A stretch of DNA of 64,000 nt. It comes from Bacteroidales bacterium (lineage in GTDB: Bacteria; Bacteroidota; Bacteroidia; Bacteroidales; VadinHA17). The stretch spans positions 1 through 64,000 of the forward strand of contig WXFD01000035.1 in the NCBI GenBank assembly GCA_009877105.1, written 5' to 3'. Position 1 is the first letter of the stretch, and every line of letters begins with the position of its first letter. Shown here in pieces: positions 35,861 to 46,856 of this stretch. The translations under genes and the position numbers were made by a program. Below the pieces are notes generated by a model. The model was not told the origin of the DNA, ran no database searches, and saw only the letters and a program-made list of their open reading frames with translations.

Positions 35861-37264
35861 TCAGTCGATAAATTCCCTTGGATCGGTTATTTTTCCCGTA
35901 ATTGCGGCAGCAGCAGCTGTAAGAGGGCTTGCGAGCAGGGTCCTCGCACCGGGCCCCTGGCGTCCTTCAAAATTCCGGTTTGATGTTGAAACCGCATATT
36001 TCCGCGGGGGTATTTTATCCTCGTTCATGGCGAGGCATGAAGAGCATCCCGGTTCGCGCAGCCTGAAACCTGCGTCTTCAAGTATGGCTTCAAGGCCTTC
36101 TTCCCTGGCCTGCCTTTCAACCATCTTGGAACCAGGAACGATGAGTACGGTGACATTTGGGGCCTTCTTTCTGCCCCTGACAATATTGGCGAAAGCCCTG
36201 AGATCTTCTATTCTTCCGTTTGTGCAGCTTCCAAGGAATACATAATCAACCGGATGTCCCAACAGTTTCATGCCTGGTTTGAATCCCATATAATCGAGCG
36301 ATTTCAGGAATGATGCAGAAGCATCACCGTTTATTTTGTCAATTGATGGAATTGATTCCGTTATTGCAACACCCATTCCCGGATTTGTTCCAAAGGTAAT
36401 CATGGGACTGATGAGATCAGCATTAAATTCCAGTTCGCGGTCAAATACGGCATCCGGATCGCTTTTCAGGTCTTTCCACTGCAGAGTCATCTGGTTCCAG
36501 TCAAAGTTTTCAGGAAATGCCCCTGAATTTTTATAATAGCGCAATGTTTCTTCATCGGGGGCAATCAATCCGCCCCGGGCACCCATTTCAATACTCATGT
36601 TGCATACGGTCATTCTGGCTTCCATGCTGAGCTTCCTTATGGCCTGTCCGGCATATTCAACAAAATATCCTGTTGCCCCGCTGGTTGAGATCTGCGATAT
36701 AATGTACATAATCAGATCCTTAGAGGTAACTCCCTTCTGCAATGTACCGTTGATTGTGATGCGCATCCTTTTCGGTTTAAGCTGAAGAATGCATTGGGTT
36801 GCAAGAACCATTTCAACCTCGCTTGTACCGATGCCGAAAGCTATTGTACCGAATGCCCCGTGGGTGGATGTATGACTGTCGCCGCAAACAATTGTCATTC
36901 CCGGCCTTGTAAATCCAAGCTCCGGCCCGATGACGTGCACGATACCGTTCCGTTGATGATTGAGTCCGTAAAATTCTATACCATGTTCTGTACAGTTTTC
37001 GGCAAGCTTTTCCACCTGCTTTCTCGAAAGCAGATCCCTAATCGGCTGATCCTGATTTATTGTCGGTATGTTGTGATCGGCAGTCGCCAGGGTCCTCGCG
37101 GGCCGGAATACCGGAATCCCTCTTTTTTTCAGACCATTGAATGCCTGCGGACTGGTAACCTCATGTATGTAATGCCTGTCGATATACAGTACGTCGGGAC
37201 CTCCCTTTATGGAACGTACGACATGAGAGTCCCATATTTTGTCAAAAAGTGTTTTTGGTTCCAT
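35861..37264 (-). CDS. leuC: 3-isopropylmalate dehydratase, large subunit
   Basis: A 467-residue aconitase-family protein. The 4Fe-4S ligands are visible as Cys in [13 protein letters not shown] (about residue 347) and as the paired Cys in [14 protein letters not shown] (about 407-410). [32 protein letters not shown] is also diagnostic. It forms the active isomerase with LeuD. It follows leuA by 113 bp. Confidence 0.95.
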   Translation of the reverse strand: MEPKTLFDKIWDSHVVRSIKGGPDVLYIDRHYIHEVTSPQAFNGLKKRGIPVFRPARTLATADHNIPTINQDQPIRDLLSRKQVEKLAENCTEHGIEFYGLNHQRNGIVHVIGPELGFTRPGMTIVCGDSHTSTHGAFGTIAFGIGTSEVEMVLATQCILQLKPKRMRITINGTLQKGVTSKDLIMYIISQISTSGATGYFVEYAGQAIRKLSMEARMTVCNMSIEMGARGGLIAPDEETLRYYKNSGAFPENFDWNQMTLQWKDLKSDPDAVFDRELEFNADLISPMITFGTNPGMGVAITESIPSIDKINGDASASFLKSLDYMGFKPGMKLLGHPVDYVFLGSCTNGRIEDLRAFANIVRGRKKAPNVTVLIVPGSKMVERQAREEGLEAILEDAGFRLREPGCSSCLAMNEDKIPPRKYAVSTSNRNFEGRQGPGARTLLASPLTAAAAAITGKITDPREFID

Positions 37265-37377
37265 TAAGTACCTGTGAAATATTTAACACATAAAAAGCTG
37301 TTCTTCAACGTTTTTATTCTCCTGATAATTAAGTATGCAAAACGTCCTGGCTGAATCATTTTATGACAGGGATTCAC

Positions 37378-38886
37378 CTATTTTATCTTTGAGATTGCAT
37401 CGATGAATGCTTCAACCGAAGCTGTGACTATATCGGTATTTGCTGAAAATCCATAATAAATTTTGCCCTGGTGGTCAATCTGGATATGGACCTTGCCGAT
37501 ATCGTCACTGCCTTTGGTGATTGCCTGGATCAGAAACTCCTCGAGATGGACGGTTTTGCTTATCAGCTGTTTTACTGCAGTGAATGCAGCATCGATGGGA
37601 CCGTTGCCGGCAGCAGTTGAGACATGAATCTCACCCTTTATTTTAATCCCCACGGTGGCAACGGGCAGGGCCGATTTACCGCAAATTACCTGCAAAGACT
37701 CAAGTTTGAGTGATTTTTCCCCGGAAAATACTTCACCTGAAAGGATCCTCAGGTCCTCGTCATTTATTTCCTTCTTCTTATCTGCAAGCAGCAGGAACCT
37801 GTGATAGATATCGTCCAGTTCATCTTTCCCGAAAGCGAAACCAAGCATTTCAAGCCGGTGGCTCAGTGCCGCCCTTCCGCTGCGGGCAGTCAGGATGATT
37901 GAAGAATCTTTTATTCCCACTTCATGGGGATCAATTATCTCATAATTTTCCCTGTATTTCAGGACTCCATCCTGGTGGATGCCCGATGAATGGGCAAAGG
38001 CATTTCTTCCCACAATGGCTTTGTTGGCCTGAACGGGCATGCTCATGAGGTTCGATACAAGCCTGCTTGTACTGAAAATGAGCCTGGAGTTGATATTGGT
38101 TTTCAGATTCAGGCTATGATGACTTTTTATGATCATTGCCACTTCTTCAAGTGAAGTGTTTCCGGCCCGTTCCCCGATTCCGTTCATTGTCACCTCAACC
38201 TGCCTGGCCCCGTTAATTACACCCATCATTGTGTTGGCTGTCGCCATTCCAAGATCATTATGGCAATGAGTTGAGATGATTGCCTTGTGGATGTTCGGTA
38301 CATTTTCTTTCAGGTATCTGATCTTTGCGCCATATTCCTCGGGTAAACAGTATCCTGTTGTGTCAGGTATGTTTACCACGGTTGCTCCGGCTTTGATAAC
38401 CGCTTCAACGACCCTTGCAAGATATTCATTTTCACTTCTTCCGGCGTCTTCGGCATAAAATTCAACGTCGTCCACAAACTTTTTTGCATATTTTACTGCA
38501 TCAACAGCCCTTTTGATAATTTCTTCGGGAGTGGTTTTGATTTTATACTTGATATGTACAGGTGAAACGCCTATTCCAGTATGGATCCTTTTATTCTTTG
38601 CGTACTGAAGAGCATCGGCAGCAACTTCAATATCTTTTTTCACAGCCCTGGTAAGTGCGCAGATCACCGGATTGGAAATAGCCTTTGATATTTCAACGAC
38701 GCTGTTGAAATCGCCGGGGCTGGAAATGGGGAAGCCTGCCTCGATTACATCAACTCCCAGTGCTTCAAGCGCCTGGGCCACTTCGATTTTTTCGATTGTA
38801 TTCAGCTGGCATCCCGGGACCTGTTCTCCATCTCTGAGAGTTGTGTCGAAAATAATGACTTTTTCTTCCATTTTGTCTTCTATCAT
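37378..38886 (-). CDS. leuA: 2-isopropylmalate synthase
   Basis: A 502-residue Leu[59 protein letters not shown] and the [16 protein letters not shown] segment are characteristic; the C-terminal part (about 385-500) is the LeuA_dimer leucine-sensing domain. It condenses 2-ketoisovalerate with acetyl-CoA. The start may be the ATG five codons in (38871, MEEKVIIFD). It follows ilvC by 14 bp, or by 29 bp from the later start. Confidence 0.94.
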   Translation of the reverse strand: MIEDKMEEKVIIFDTTLRDGEQVPGCQLNTIEKIEVAQALEALGVDVIEAGFPISSPGDFNSVVEISKAISNPVICALTRAVKKDIEVAADALQYAKNKRIHTGIGVSPVHIKYKIKTTPEEIIKRAVDAVKYAKKFVDDVEFYAEDAGRSENEYLARVVEAVIKAGATVVNIPDTTGYCLPEEYGAKIRYLKENVPNIHKAIISTHCHNDLGMATANTMMGVINGARQVEVTMNGIGERAGNTSLEEVAMIIKSHHSLNLKTNINSRLIFSTSRLVSNLMSMPVQANKAIVGRNAFAHSSGIHQDGVLKYRENYEIIDPHEVGIKDSSIILTARSGRAALSHRLEMLGFAFGKDELDDIYHRFLLLADKKKEINDEDLRILSGEVFSGEKSLKLESLQVICGKSALPVATVGIKIKGEIHVSTAAGNGPIDAAFTAVKQLISKTVHLEEFLIQAITKGSDDIGKVHIQIDHQGKIYYGFSANTDIVTASVEAFIDAISKIK

Positions 38887-38900
38887 TTTTCTGTTAACTG

Positions 38901-39950
38901 TTACCTGTTTCCCGGGCGGAGTTTCCTTACTGCTGCACCGGCTTTCCAGAGCTCTGAATTTCCAAGTTCATTGAGCTCTGCATTAAGGAGTTCCTTGTAA
39001 TTCGGAGCGCCTGTGGACTGCAGTACCCTTACACATTCCTCCCCTGACTTTACCCTTTTGTAAAGTTCCTTGAACACCGGCATTACAGCCTCCTTGAATC
39101 TTGGACGCCAGTCAAGCGCACCGCGCTGTGCGGTGGCGCTGCAGTTGGCATACATCCAGTCCATGCCTTTTTCATCTACAAGCCTGATAAGGCTCTGGGT
39201 GAGCTCTTCAACTGTCTCATTGAATGCTTCAGAGGGGGAATGGCCATTTTCGCGCAGCACCTGGTATTGTGCATCCATTATGCCGGCCAGGGCTCCCATC
39301 AGAACCCCCCGTTCACCAGTCAGATCACTGTAAACTTCCTTTTCAAATGTTGTCGGAAAAAGAAATCCTGACCCGATTGCTATTCCAATAGCCAGTATCC
39401 GGTCAGTGGCTTTCCCGGTATAGTCCTGAAATACCGAATAGCTTGAATTGATGCCTGCGCCGGCAAGAAAGTTCCTTCTGACACTTGTTCCGGAGCCCTT
39501 CGGGGCACACAGGATCACGTCAATGTTCGAAGGCGGTACCACTCCGGTATGTTCCTTGTAGGTTATTGAAAATCCATGAGAAAAATACAAGGCGTCCCCT
39601 TCTTTGAGCTGAGGTTTTATTCTGGGCCAGAGCATGCGCTGTGCTGCATCTGAAACCAGGTACTGAATAATTGTGCCCTTTGATGCAGCTTCTTCAATAT
39701 CAAACAATGTCTTGCCGGGCACAAAACCATCTGCCACTGCCTTGTCCCAGTCAGCCTTGAATTCAGGAGCCTGCCCTATTATGACATCTATTCCGTTGTC
39801 TTTCATGTTCAGTGCCTGGGCGGGACCTTGAACCCCGTATCCGATTACAGCAACTACTTCGTTTTTCAAAATTTCGCGTGTCTTCTCAATTGTAAATTCA
39901 TCTCTGGTCACAACATCTTCCAGGATGCCGCCAAAATCTATTTTTGCCAT
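38901..39950 (-). CDS. ilvC: Ketol-acid reductoisomerase (class I length)
   Basis: A 349-residue class [26 protein letters not shown] is the NAD(P)-binding start; the metal-binding acidic residues lie in [24 protein letters not shown], and [12 protein letters not shown] is near the C-terminus. It isomerises and reduces acetolactate to dihydroxyisovalerate and the homologous Ile precursor. The [12 protein letters not shown] loop after the second strand differs from typical Arg/Ser NADPH-selective loops, so cofactor preference cannot be assumed. Confidence 0.95.
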   Translation of the reverse strand: MAKIDFGGILEDVVTRDEFTIEKTREILKNEVVAVIGYGVQGPAQALNMKDNGIDVIIGQAPEFKADWDKAVADGFVPGKTLFDIEEAASKGTIIQYLVSDAAQRMLWPRIKPQLKEGDALYFSHGFSITYKEHTGVVPPSNIDVILCAPKGSGTSVRRNFLAGAGINSSYSVFQDYTGKATDRILAIGIAIGSGFLFPTTFEKEVYSDLTGERGVLMGALAGIMDAQYQVLRENGHSPSEAFNETVEELTQSLIRLVDEKGMDWMYANCSATAQRGALDWRPRFKEAVMPVFKELYKRVKSGEECVRVLQSTGAPNYKELLNAELNELGNSELWKAGAAVRKLRPGNR

Positions 39951-40056
39951 GATTTTAAGATTGGTTTTTAAGTCTGTTATTAACTGGTTTCATGATTTTT
40001 CTCAGGCAGACGGCCCCGGGCATTGATCCCTGTGAATGGCCTGGTTGCCTGTTGGT

Positions 40057-40617
40057 TCAATTAAAAGATTCCAGGATCTCCGATGTATATTTATTGGCTT
40101 CATCCATTTCTGCCAGGTAAGCGTTGAGTTCCTTGACCTGCTTGGTGATGGCCACTCTTCCTGATCTTACAAACTGAAGCAGGCCGCATGGCTCAAGCTG
40201 ATGCAGGAGTTCGCTTATCTCGGCTTTGTGCCCTGTTTTTTCAATTACAACGTATTCGGGTGAAATTTCAAGAATCCTGGCATGGTTGGCCCGGACAATA
40301 TGCTCGATCATATTACCTGACATGAGACCTTTTGTCGCAACCTTGTAAAGTGCCAGCTCCTGATAGATGATTTCATCCGGAGTATGGACGAATACCTTTA
40401 AAACATCGATGAGCTTCTGTATCTGTTTTGCCACTTTCTGGACCATTTCAGCAGTGGTCCTGACCACAATGGTAAGCATCTGAACTCCCTTGACGGCGGA
40501 TTCCGAAGCAGTTATGCTTTCGATGTTTATCTGGCGGCGGGTAAGGATAATTGTAATCCGGCTCATTATTCCAATGTGATCTTCAGTGAACAGGGAAATT
40601 GTAAATTCTTGTTTCAT
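40057..40617 (-). CDS. ilvN: Acetolactate synthase, small regulatory subunit
   Basis: A 186-residue protein with an N-terminal ACT domain (EFTISLFTEDHIGIMSRITIILTRRQINIESI, interrupted here for length) and a C-terminal ALS_ss domain. It binds valine-type effectors and stimulates IlvB in relatives. It is 114 bp from ilvB and 106 bp from ilvC in the operon. Confidence 0.9.
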   Translation of the reverse strand: MKQEFTISLFTEDHIGIMSRITIILTRRQINIESITASESAVKGVQMLTIVVRTTAEMVQKVAKQIQKLIDVLKVFVHTPDEIIYQELALYKVATKGLMSGNMIEHIVRANHARILEISPEYVVIEKTGHKAEISELLHQLEPCGLLQFVRSGRVAITKQVKELNAYLAEMDEANKYTSEILESFN

Positions 40618-40731
40618 GAATATTTGTTTTTCTCAGATGTCGTGTTCGTTTTTATACTTTTTGTTCATATTGCTGCCCGGATATGTTTTACCCGGGCCGT
40701 TCCCTTCGGCTCTCAGGTCTTACCTGGTGGT

Positions 40732-42513
40732 TCACCGCTTATATGTCAGGGTAATGTCAGAGACGGCTGATCCGGGTGCAACCATTGGCAGAACATTTCC
40801 TTCCTTATCAATGGTAACCTCGAGCAGGAACGGTCCATCTGACTCAAGCATTTCGGCAATTGAGCTTTCCAGGTCCTCTCTTTTATCAACCCTTTTTGCC
40901 GGTATCCCGTATCCGCTGGCTATTGTGATAAAGTCGGGATTTTCCAGTTCCGTTGCTGCATACCTTCTCTCGAAGAACATTTCCTGCCACTGACGGACCA
41001 TTCCAAGGAAATTATTGTTGAGAATGATCAGTTTTACGGGTATCGCAAAATGCATAATGGTACCAAGCTCCTGGATTGTCATCTGGAAGCCGCCGTCACC
41101 GATAAAGGCAACAACCTGTTTCTCTGGTCTTCCTATCTTGGCTCCAATTGCTGCTGGCAGCCCGAATCCCATTGTGCCCATTCCACCGGAAGTGACAAGA
41201 GAGTTTGGTTCGGTAAATTTGTAATATCTTGCCACGGACATCTGATGCTGGCCGACATCCGTAACAACAATTGCTTCTCCCTTTGTAATTTCAGATACGA
41301 TACGCACAACCTCACCCATGCGAAGCTTTCCTTTTTCAGGCCTGGTCTCTTCCCTGATTACCTTGTCGTATTCAATTTTGTCACATATCCTGAATTCACG
41401 TATCCATTTTTCGTATGATTTTTCCTGCACCAGCGGAGTGAGATGCTTCAGTGCCACCCTGGCATCACTGTTAATTCCGACATCAACAAGAACATTCTTG
41501 TTGATCTCAGCCTCGTCAATCTCAATATGGATAATCCGGGCGTTTTTTGCATACTTTTTAATATTTCCTGTAACACGGTCATCAAACCGCATTCCTATTG
41601 CAATAATAAGATCAGCTTCATTTGTCAGCAGGTTTGGTCCGTAATTGCCGTGCATTCCAAGGAATCCCGCAAACAGCCGGTGCCCCGACGGGAAGGCAGA
41701 GAGGCCGAGGAGGGTTACGGCAACTGGTATTCCGGTTTTTTCTGCGAACTGCAGAAGTTCCTTTTCAGCTCCCGAAATCAGGATACCATGTCCGGCCAGG
41801 ATAAGCGGTTTTTCTGCATGGTTTATCATTATTGCAGCAGATTCCACAGATCTGGTATTCAGTGCGATAACAGGATTGTAACTTCTGATGTAGTTGCATT
41901 TCTTATATGTAAAGTTCAGAGTGTCAACCTGGGCGTCTTTGGTTATATCAATCAATACGGGGCCCGGTCGCCCGGTTTTTGCAATATAAAAAGCTTTGGC
42001 AATGGTTTCAGGAATATCCTGGGCTTTTTTAACCTGTGCATTCCATTTCACGACAGGCATTGAGATGCCAAGAATATCGGTTTCCTGGAATGCATCGGTG
42101 CCTATCAGGTTAGATGCAACCTGGGCAGTAATGAAAACAACCGGGATGGAATCGAGGAAGGCATTTGCAATACCGGTTACAAGGTTTGTTGCTCCGGGTC
42201 CTGATGTTGAAAAACATACGCCCGGCTTTCCGGTAACCATTGCGTAAGCCTGTGCCGCGTGTGCTGCTCCCTGCTCATGTCTTGAGAGGTAATGCCTTAT
42301 ATTACTGCTGAAGTCGAGCATTTTGTCATATACAGGCATTATGGCACCTCCCGGATAACCGAAGATGGTGTCAACGCCTTCTTCGATCAGGCATTTCAGC
42401 AGGGCTTCGGCCCCTGATATCGTTCCATTTCCGTTCTTTGCTTCAATAACCGTAATGGGTTCTTTTTCTGTTTTCATAGATTCCAAAACAATAATATTGT
42501 TAATTTTTTCCAA
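40732..42513 (-). CDS. ilvB: Acetolactate synthase, large catalytic subunit
   Basis: A 593-residue thiamine diphosphate enzyme. Catalytic Glu sits in the [26 protein letters not shown] region, and the ThDP-binding motif runs from [14 protein letters not shown] to [12 protein letters not shown] near the C-terminus. It decarboxylates pyruvate and forms acetolactate or acetohydroxybutyrate. A second possible start lies at codon 13. The gene is 36 bp downstream of ilvD. Confidence 0.95.
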   Translation of the reverse strand: MEKINNIIVLESMKTEKEPITVIEAKNGNGTISGAEALLKCLIEEGVDTIFGYPGGAIMPVYDKMLDFSSNIRHYLSRHEQGAAHAAQAYAMVTGKPGVCFSTSGPGATNLVTGIANAFLDSIPVVFITAQVASNLIGTDAFQETDILGISMPVVKWNAQVKKAQDIPETIAKAFYIAKTGRPGPVLIDITKDAQVDTLNFTYKKCNYIRSYNPVIALNTRSVESAAIMINHAEKPLILAGHGILISGAEKELLQFAEKTGIPVAVTLLGLSAFPSGHRLFAGFLGMHGNYGPNLLTNEADLIIAIGMRFDDRVTGNIKKYAKNARIIHIEIDEAEINKNVLVDVGINSDARVALKHLTPLVQEKSYEKWIREFRICDKIEYDKVIREETRPEKGKLRMGEVVRIVSEITKGEAIVVTDVGQHQMSVARYYKFTEPNSLVTSGGMGTMGFGLPAAIGAKIGRPEKQVVAFIGDGGFQMTIQELGTIMHFAIPVKLIILNNNFLGMVRQWQEMFFERRYAATELENPDFITIASGYGIPAKRVDKREDLESSIAEMLESDGPFLLEVTIDKEGNVLPMVAPGSAVSDITLTYKR

Positions 42514-42549
42514 TCTTTGCCCTTTGCAATTTGTATGGTTTAATGCACT

Positions 42550-44382
42550 CTAAATTATTCTGACAGCTCCGAGATCGGCTGAGCTGACCATTGAGGCATA
42601 CACCCTCAGCGATGCGGAAATGGTTCTGTTCCTGGTTGCCGGCCTGAAAGCCTTTTCCCCTTTTGATTCTTCCGTCCTGCGCCTTGCTGCCAGCTCGTCG
42701 TCTGAAAGCAAAACATTCATTTTCCGGTTGTTAACATCAATTTCTATCATATCTCCATCCCTGAGGAGGGCCATTGCGCCGCCTGCTGCTGCTTCGGGTG
42801 ATACATGTCCGATCGAAAGGCCTGACGTGCCGCCTGAAAAGCGGCCGTCGGTAATCAGGGCACATTTCTTGTCAAGCAGCCTGGATTTCAAATAGGATGT
42901 GGGATAAAGCATTTCCTGCATTCCCGGTCCTCCCTTCGGCCCTTCATACCTGATAACCACAGCATCTCCTTCTTTCACTTTGCCGCCCAGAATGCCGTCA
43001 ACGGCATCTTCCTGCGATTCGAACAGCACGACCGGCCCCCTGAAGTAAAAGCATGACCGGTCAATGCCTGCCGTTTTCAGAATAGATCCCTTTGGTGCAA
43101 TATTTCCGTAAAGCACAGCAAGTCCACCCTCCTTGTTATAGGCGTTTTCAATATTCCTTATGCATCCTTTTTCTCTGTCGGTGTCAAGGGCTTCATACCT
43201 TGCGTCGTTGGAAGCCAGTACCAGGTTCCTTCTCATGGAAGGGGCACTGTGGTACACATCGAGGGCTTCGTCCAGGGGTTTCTCACTCATTATATCCCAG
43301 TCGCGCAAGGCATTGCGGAGAGTCGGGTAATCAATGCGCCTGACATCCGGATCAATAAGGCCGTTCCGGTCAAGTTCTCCCATGATGGACAGAATGCCGC
43401 CTGCCCGGTTAACATCCTGAACATGATATGAGGAACTGGGCGCAACCTTGCAGATATTGGGTATTTTCCTGGAAAGTTCATCTATGTCTTTCATGCTGAA
43501 ATCCACACCAGCCTCATTTGCCATGGCCAGAAGGTGCAGTACGGTATTTGTTGATCCGCCCATGGCGATATCGAGAGCCATGGCATTCATAAATGCCTGC
43601 CTTGTTGCGATTGATCTCGGGAGCACTGAGGTATCGCCCTCATAATAGTATTTCTTTACTATATCAACCAGCAGGGAGGCGGCTTTTTCAAAAAGCCGGA
43701 GGCGGTTCGTATGAGTGGCAATAATTGTACCGTTGCCCGGCAGCCCAAGCCCGATAGCCTCAACGAGGCAATTCATTGAATTGGCTGTGAACATTCCTGA
43801 ACATGATCCGCATGTGGGGCATGCAGACATTTCAATCTCCCGTATCTCATCATCCGTGACTGAATTATCGGCAGCAGCTACCATTGCGTCAATAAGGTCG
43901 AGGAATCTTCCCTTGTTATAGCCTGCTTCCATCGGTCCTCCCGAAACAAACACAGTTGGAATATTCAGCCTCATTGTTGCGAGAAGCATCCCCGGGGTAA
44001 TCTTGTCGCAGTTACTGATGCAGATCATTGCATCAGCCTGGTGTGCATTGCACATGTATTCCACGCTGTCGGCTATTATCTCCCTTGAGGGCAGGGAGTA
44101 AAGCATGCCCTCATGGCCCATGGCAATACCGTCATCAATGGCAATTGTATTGAATTCAGCAGCAAAAAATCCGGATTTCTCAATCTGTTGTTTAAGATGC
44201 TGGCCAATGTCGTGAAGATGCACATGCCCGGGAACAAACTGAGTAAAGGAATTGACAATCGCAATCACCGGTTTCCCGAACTGGTCCTCCTTCATGCCGT
44301 TGGCACGCCACAGAGCCCGCGCCCCGGCCATGTTTCTTCCGGTGGTTGTCTTTGAGCTTCTCAAATTGATTTTTGTTTTCAT
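42550..44382 (-). CDS. ilvD: Dihydroxy-acid dehydratase
   Basis: A 610-residue IlvD/Edd-family Fe-S dehydratase. Cluster Cys residues appear in [11 protein letters not shown] and [19 protein letters not shown]; the KC-type motif [29 protein letters not shown] is C-terminal. It converts dihydroxyisovalerate and dihydroxymethylvalerate to 2-keto acids. It is the first gene of the nine-gene ilv-leu operon and starts 12-13 bp downstream of the attenuator U-run. Confidence 0.96.
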   Translation of the reverse strand: MKTKINLRSSKTTTGRNMAGARALWRANGMKEDQFGKPVIAIVNSFTQFVPGHVHLHDIGQHLKQQIEKSGFFAAEFNTIAIDDGIAMGHEGMLYSLPSREIIADSVEYMCNAHQADAMICISNCDKITPGMLLATMRLNIPTVFVSGGPMEAGYNKGRFLDLIDAMVAAADNSVTDDEIREIEMSACPTCGSCSGMFTANSMNCLVEAIGLGLPGNGTIIATHTNRLRLFEKAASLLVDIVKKYYYEGDTSVLPRSIATRQAFMNAMALDIAMGGSTNTVLHLLAMANEAGVDFSMKDIDELSRKIPNICKVAPSSSYHVQDVNRAGGILSIMGELDRNGLIDPDVRRIDYPTLRNALRDWDIMSEKPLDEALDVYHSAPSMRRNLVLASNDARYEALDTDREKGCIRNIENAYNKEGGLAVLYGNIAPKGSILKTAGIDRSCFYFRGPVVLFESQEDAVDGILGGKVKEGDAVVIRYEGPKGGPGMQEMLYPTSYLKSRLLDKKCALITDGRFSGGTSGLSIGHVSPEAAAGGAMALLRDGDMIEIDVNNRKMNVLLSDDELAARRRTEESKGEKAFRPATRNRTISASLRVYASMVSSADLGAVRII

Positions 44383-44396
44383 GCTTCAGAAATATG

Positions 44397-44431
44397 TTAA
44401 AAAAAAGCTTTCCGGTTGATCCGGAAAGCTT
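44397..44431 (-). terminator. Attenuator terminator of the ilv-leu leader
   Basis: On the minus strand AAGCTTTCCGG-ATCAA-CCGGAAAGCTT is a perfect 11-bp stem followed by a run of T (about 44406-44399). Leader bases 44468-44459 (GATCCGGGAA) can pair with TTTCCGGATC in the 5' arm and loop as a 10-bp antiterminator with one G-U pair. Confidence 0.9.
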
Positions 44432-44466
44432 CTGTACATTAATCTCCTATACATATTATTCCCGGA

Positions 44467-44526
44467 TCATTCACTTCCTGTGAGAATAAGTACGAGGACA
44501 ATAATATATATAATAGCTTTATGCAC
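44467..44526 (-). CDS. ilvL: Branched-chain amino-acid leader peptide (attenuator)
   Basis: A 19-residue frame with a GTG start: VHKAIIYIIVLVLILTGSE, of which ten residues in the run from position 5 to 15 are Ile, Val or Leu (five Ile, two Val, three Leu). It lies between a full promoter match and the terminator. The downstream genes make exactly these three amino acids. It resembles enterobacterial IlvL in composition but is shorter. Its stop codon overlaps the antiterminator segment. Confidence 0.85.
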   Translation of the reverse strand: MHKAIIYIIVLVLILTGSE

Positions 44527-44547
44527 TTTTTGAGATAATTTGAACGA

Positions 44548-44577
44548 CAAAAGTATATATTATTTTAATAAATCAAA
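44548..44577 (-). promoter_or_regulatory. Promoter of the ilvL-ilvD-leuB operon
   Basis: On the minus strand TTTG (44577-44574), an 18-bp spacer and TACTTTTG (44555-44548) match the Bacteroidota consensus. It is 22 bp upstream of the leader start. The remaining sequence up to asnA (44.58-44.71 kb) shows no other feature. Confidence 0.7.
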
Positions 44578-44715
44578 TAAAATTTCTCTTTTTTTTGTTT
44601 TTTGGGAAAAATAAATAATAACACAATGAGCAGGGAATGAATCCGCGGCTGAAAAAGGTTGCTTCTACCGGTTAATGGCACCAACCAGCCGTTGCCCCGT
44701 GACGATCCTAAGTAT

Positions 44716-45753
44716 TCAGAGAAGCTTTAAACCGTTTTCCATCGCACCTGTCATGATATCGTCGGGCCAAATGCTCGACTGAACTTCCCCGATGTGTGAT
44801 TTCCTGAGGAAAAACATACAAAGCCTCGATTGTCCTATGCCTCCGCCAATGCTGAGGGGAAGCTGATCATTCAGGAGCATGCTGTGAAACATCAGTTTCT
44901 CCCTTTCCTGGCAGCCGCATAACCGTAACTGGCGTTTCATCGAGCTTTTGTCGACACGGATTCCCATTGAAGATATTTCGAAAGCCGAATCAAGCGTTTG
45001 GTTCCAGAAAATAATATCGCCGTTCAGGCCATAATAACCGTCTTCATTTACTGAGCTCCAGTCGTCGTAGTCAGGAGCCCGTCCGTCGTGCGGCTCACCG
45101 TTGCTGAGTTTGCTGCCTATACCTATAATAAATACAGCGCCATGAACACGGGCTATGGCATTTTCGCGCTGCTTTGGATTCAGATAGGGATATTGCTGCA
45201 ACAGTTCCTCGGAATGGATAAAAGTGATCTTTTCGGGAAGCTGGGGAACCAGCCATTCATATTTCCGGTACAACTTCTCTTCCGTTTCCCTGAATGTTTT
45301 ATAAATATCTTCAATAGTGGACTTCAGATAATTCAGGGTTCGCTGATCCGGACGAATGTGCTTCTCCCAGTCCCACTGATCAACATACAGGGAATGTATG
45401 GGACTTAGTTTCTCATCCGGCCTCAGGGCGCGCATGTCCGTAAGGATCCCCCTGCCGGCCCCGATATTAAAATACTCCAGCCTGATCCTTTTCCATTTTG
45501 CAAGTGACTGGATAATAACGGCATTTGTGTTATCCAGCGACTTAACCGGGAATCTTACAGGTTTTTCTATTCCGTTGAGATCATCATTAATTCCCGTACC
45601 GTCCGGCACGACCAGCGGTGAGGATACCTTCACCAGATTCAGATTGCGTGCCAGGTTGTTCCCGAAATCAGATTTGACGAAATCAATCATCTCCTCTGTG
45701 AGAAGAACATCAGTTCTTGTTGCGGTTTGCGCGGTGGCTGCATGAAATATCAT
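44716..45753 (-). CDS. asnA: Aspartate--ammonia ligase (AMP-forming asparagine synthetase)
   Basis: A 345-residue class II aminoacyl-tRNA-synthetase-like ligase, near the usual length of about 330. LTEEMIDFVKSDFGNNLARNLNLVKVSSPL, given here in part as SDFGNNLARNLNLVKV, and VDQWDWEKHI, FIHSEELLQQYP and LPLSIGGGIGQSRLCMFFL are AsnA signatures. It uses ammonia, not glutamine. It is a separate unit from the ilv-leu operon with its own promoter and an untranslated leader of about 70 bp. Confidence 0.95.
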   Translation of the reverse strand: MIFHAATAQTATRTDVLLTEEMIDFVKSDFGNNLARNLNLVKVSSPLVVPDGTGINDDLNGIEKPVRFPVKSLDNTNAVIIQSLAKWKRIRLEYFNIGAGRGILTDMRALRPDEKLSPIHSLYVDQWDWEKHIRPDQRTLNYLKSTIEDIYKTFRETEEKLYRKYEWLVPQLPEKITFIHSEELLQQYPYLNPKQRENAIARVHGAVFIIGIGSKLSNGEPHDGRAPDYDDWSSVNEDGYYGLNGDIIFWNQTLDSAFEISSMGIRVDKSSMKRQLRLCGCQEREKLMFHSMLLNDQLPLSIGGGIGQSRLCMFFLRKSHIGEVQSSIWPDDIMTGAMENGLKLL

Positions 45754-45831
45754 GGTTTTATTTATTATCAGTTGAATTTAAATTTTGAAGCAAAATAAAT
45801 AAAATAATTACAATAATATACAAAAAACATA

Positions 45832-45861
45832 CAAATGTAGAAAAAATATTATTAAATCCAA
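45832..45861 (-). promoter_or_regulatory. Promoter of asnA
   Basis: On the minus strand TTG (45861-45859), a 19-bp spacer and TACATTTG (45839-45832) match the Bacteroidota consensus, 79 bp upstream of the asnA start. Confidence 0.5.
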
Positions 45862-45885
45862 TAATAAAGATGATTTTTATTATCC

Positions 45886-45930
45886 GGGTGCCGGTTTCCG
45901 GGAAGGTCCTTACGGTCGGCACCCTTTTTT
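45886..45930 (+). terminator. Orphan intrinsic terminator on the plus strand before the D-lyxose isomerase gene
   Basis: GGGTGCCG (45886-45893) and CGGCACCC (45917-45924) form an 8-bp stem with a structured loop, followed by TTTTTT. An AT-rich hairpin (ATAATAAA/TTTTTATTAT) precedes it. No gene ends here on the plus strand, since the neighbour is the divergent asnA start. It could terminate a small RNA or act as a leader attenuator for the next gene at 46047. No amino-acid-biased leader peptide was found. Confidence 0.55.
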
Positions 45931-46046
45931 ACCATTGCCATTCGTGAAGATGATATTTGTCAGAGGTTTTGATTTTTCTCTGCTGCACATCACAGGGAAA
46001 ATATTTATATTTGGAATAGGGTATAATAAAAAATACTGATCTGATA

Positions 46047-46721
46047 ATGAAAAGAAGTGAGATTAACAGTATAATTGAATCTTTTGCCGGCTTTCTTGCG
46101 GACAACAGGTTTTTTCTTCCGCAATGGGCATCCTGGGGTCCCGCCGACTGGAAGGGGAAATATAATATCTGTTCAGAGATCGTTGACAATAAGCTGGGCT
46201 GGGATATTACTGATTTTGGCAGCGGCGACTTTTTCAGGACAGGCCTTTGCCTTTTCACGATAAGGAACGGAAGCTGGGATAAAAAGGATAAACTGTACTG
46301 TGAAAAGATAATGATGGCCAGGGAGGAGCAGGAAACACCGATGCATTTTCACCGGAATAAATCGGAAGATATAATTAACAGGGGCGGGGGTAACCTGGTA
46401 ATGGAACTGTATGAATCAACTTCCGGTAGTAAGCTTTCAGACGCACCGTTGACGGTCAGTATCGACGGAGTACTTACCACGGTAAATGCCGGCAGGGCCC
46501 TTATCCTCAGGCCGGGCCAGAGCATATGCCTGAAGCCCGGTGTTTATCACAGGTTTTATGGCCAGAAAGGTAAGGGCAGTGTGCTGATAGGTGAGGTCAG
46601 CCTTGTGAATGATGATGCCGGTGATAACCATTTTTATGAGGAAACGGGAAGATTCCCTGAAATAATTGAAGATGTGATGCCTTCACATCTGCTTGTGAAT
46701 GACTATGAAAAATTCCTCTGA
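46047..46721 (+). CDS. D-lyxose/D-mannose isomerase-like cupin
   Basis: A 224-residue cupin. The opening RSEINSIIESFAGFLADN and the LPQWASW block match bacterial D-lyxose isomerases (DUF1498). Metal ligands are visible in TPMHFHRNKSEDI (paired His and a Glu/Asp) and the later KPGVYHRFYG His. Known enzymes interconvert D-lyxose and D-xylulose and also D-mannose and D-fructose using Mn. It heads a plus-strand group with a PfkB kinase and a mannitol-phosphate dehydrogenase-like gene, so a route from D-mannose or D-lyxose to a ketose phosphate and polyol phosphate is plausible. Confidence 0.82.
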   Translation: MKRSEINSIIESFAGFLADNRFFLPQWASWGPADWKGKYNICSEIVDNKLGWDITDFGSGDFFRTGLCLFTIRNGSWDKKDKLYCEKIMMAREEQETPMHFHRNKSEDIINRGGGNLVMELYESTSGSKLSDAPLTVSIDGVLTTVNAGRALILRPGQSICLKPGVYHRFYGQKGKGSVLIGEVSLVNDDAGDNHFYEETGRFPEIIEDVMPSHLLVNDYEKFL

Positions 46722-46856
46722 CCCTTTTCATTTTTCGCTTCCGGCAATTTCACATGCTGAATCATGATGCCTGAGCCTGTAATCCTCTGGGAAAGGATAT
46801 TTCAGATGCTACGGATTATCCGGTTTCTGGTCTGTCTTTCTAAACTGTAACATATT

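Noticed and set aside
39951..40056. A further copy of the intercistronic repeat in the ilvN-ilvC gap
   Set aside because: Only a GGTTTCATGA-like stretch is shared and the arms and GC hairpin do not align.
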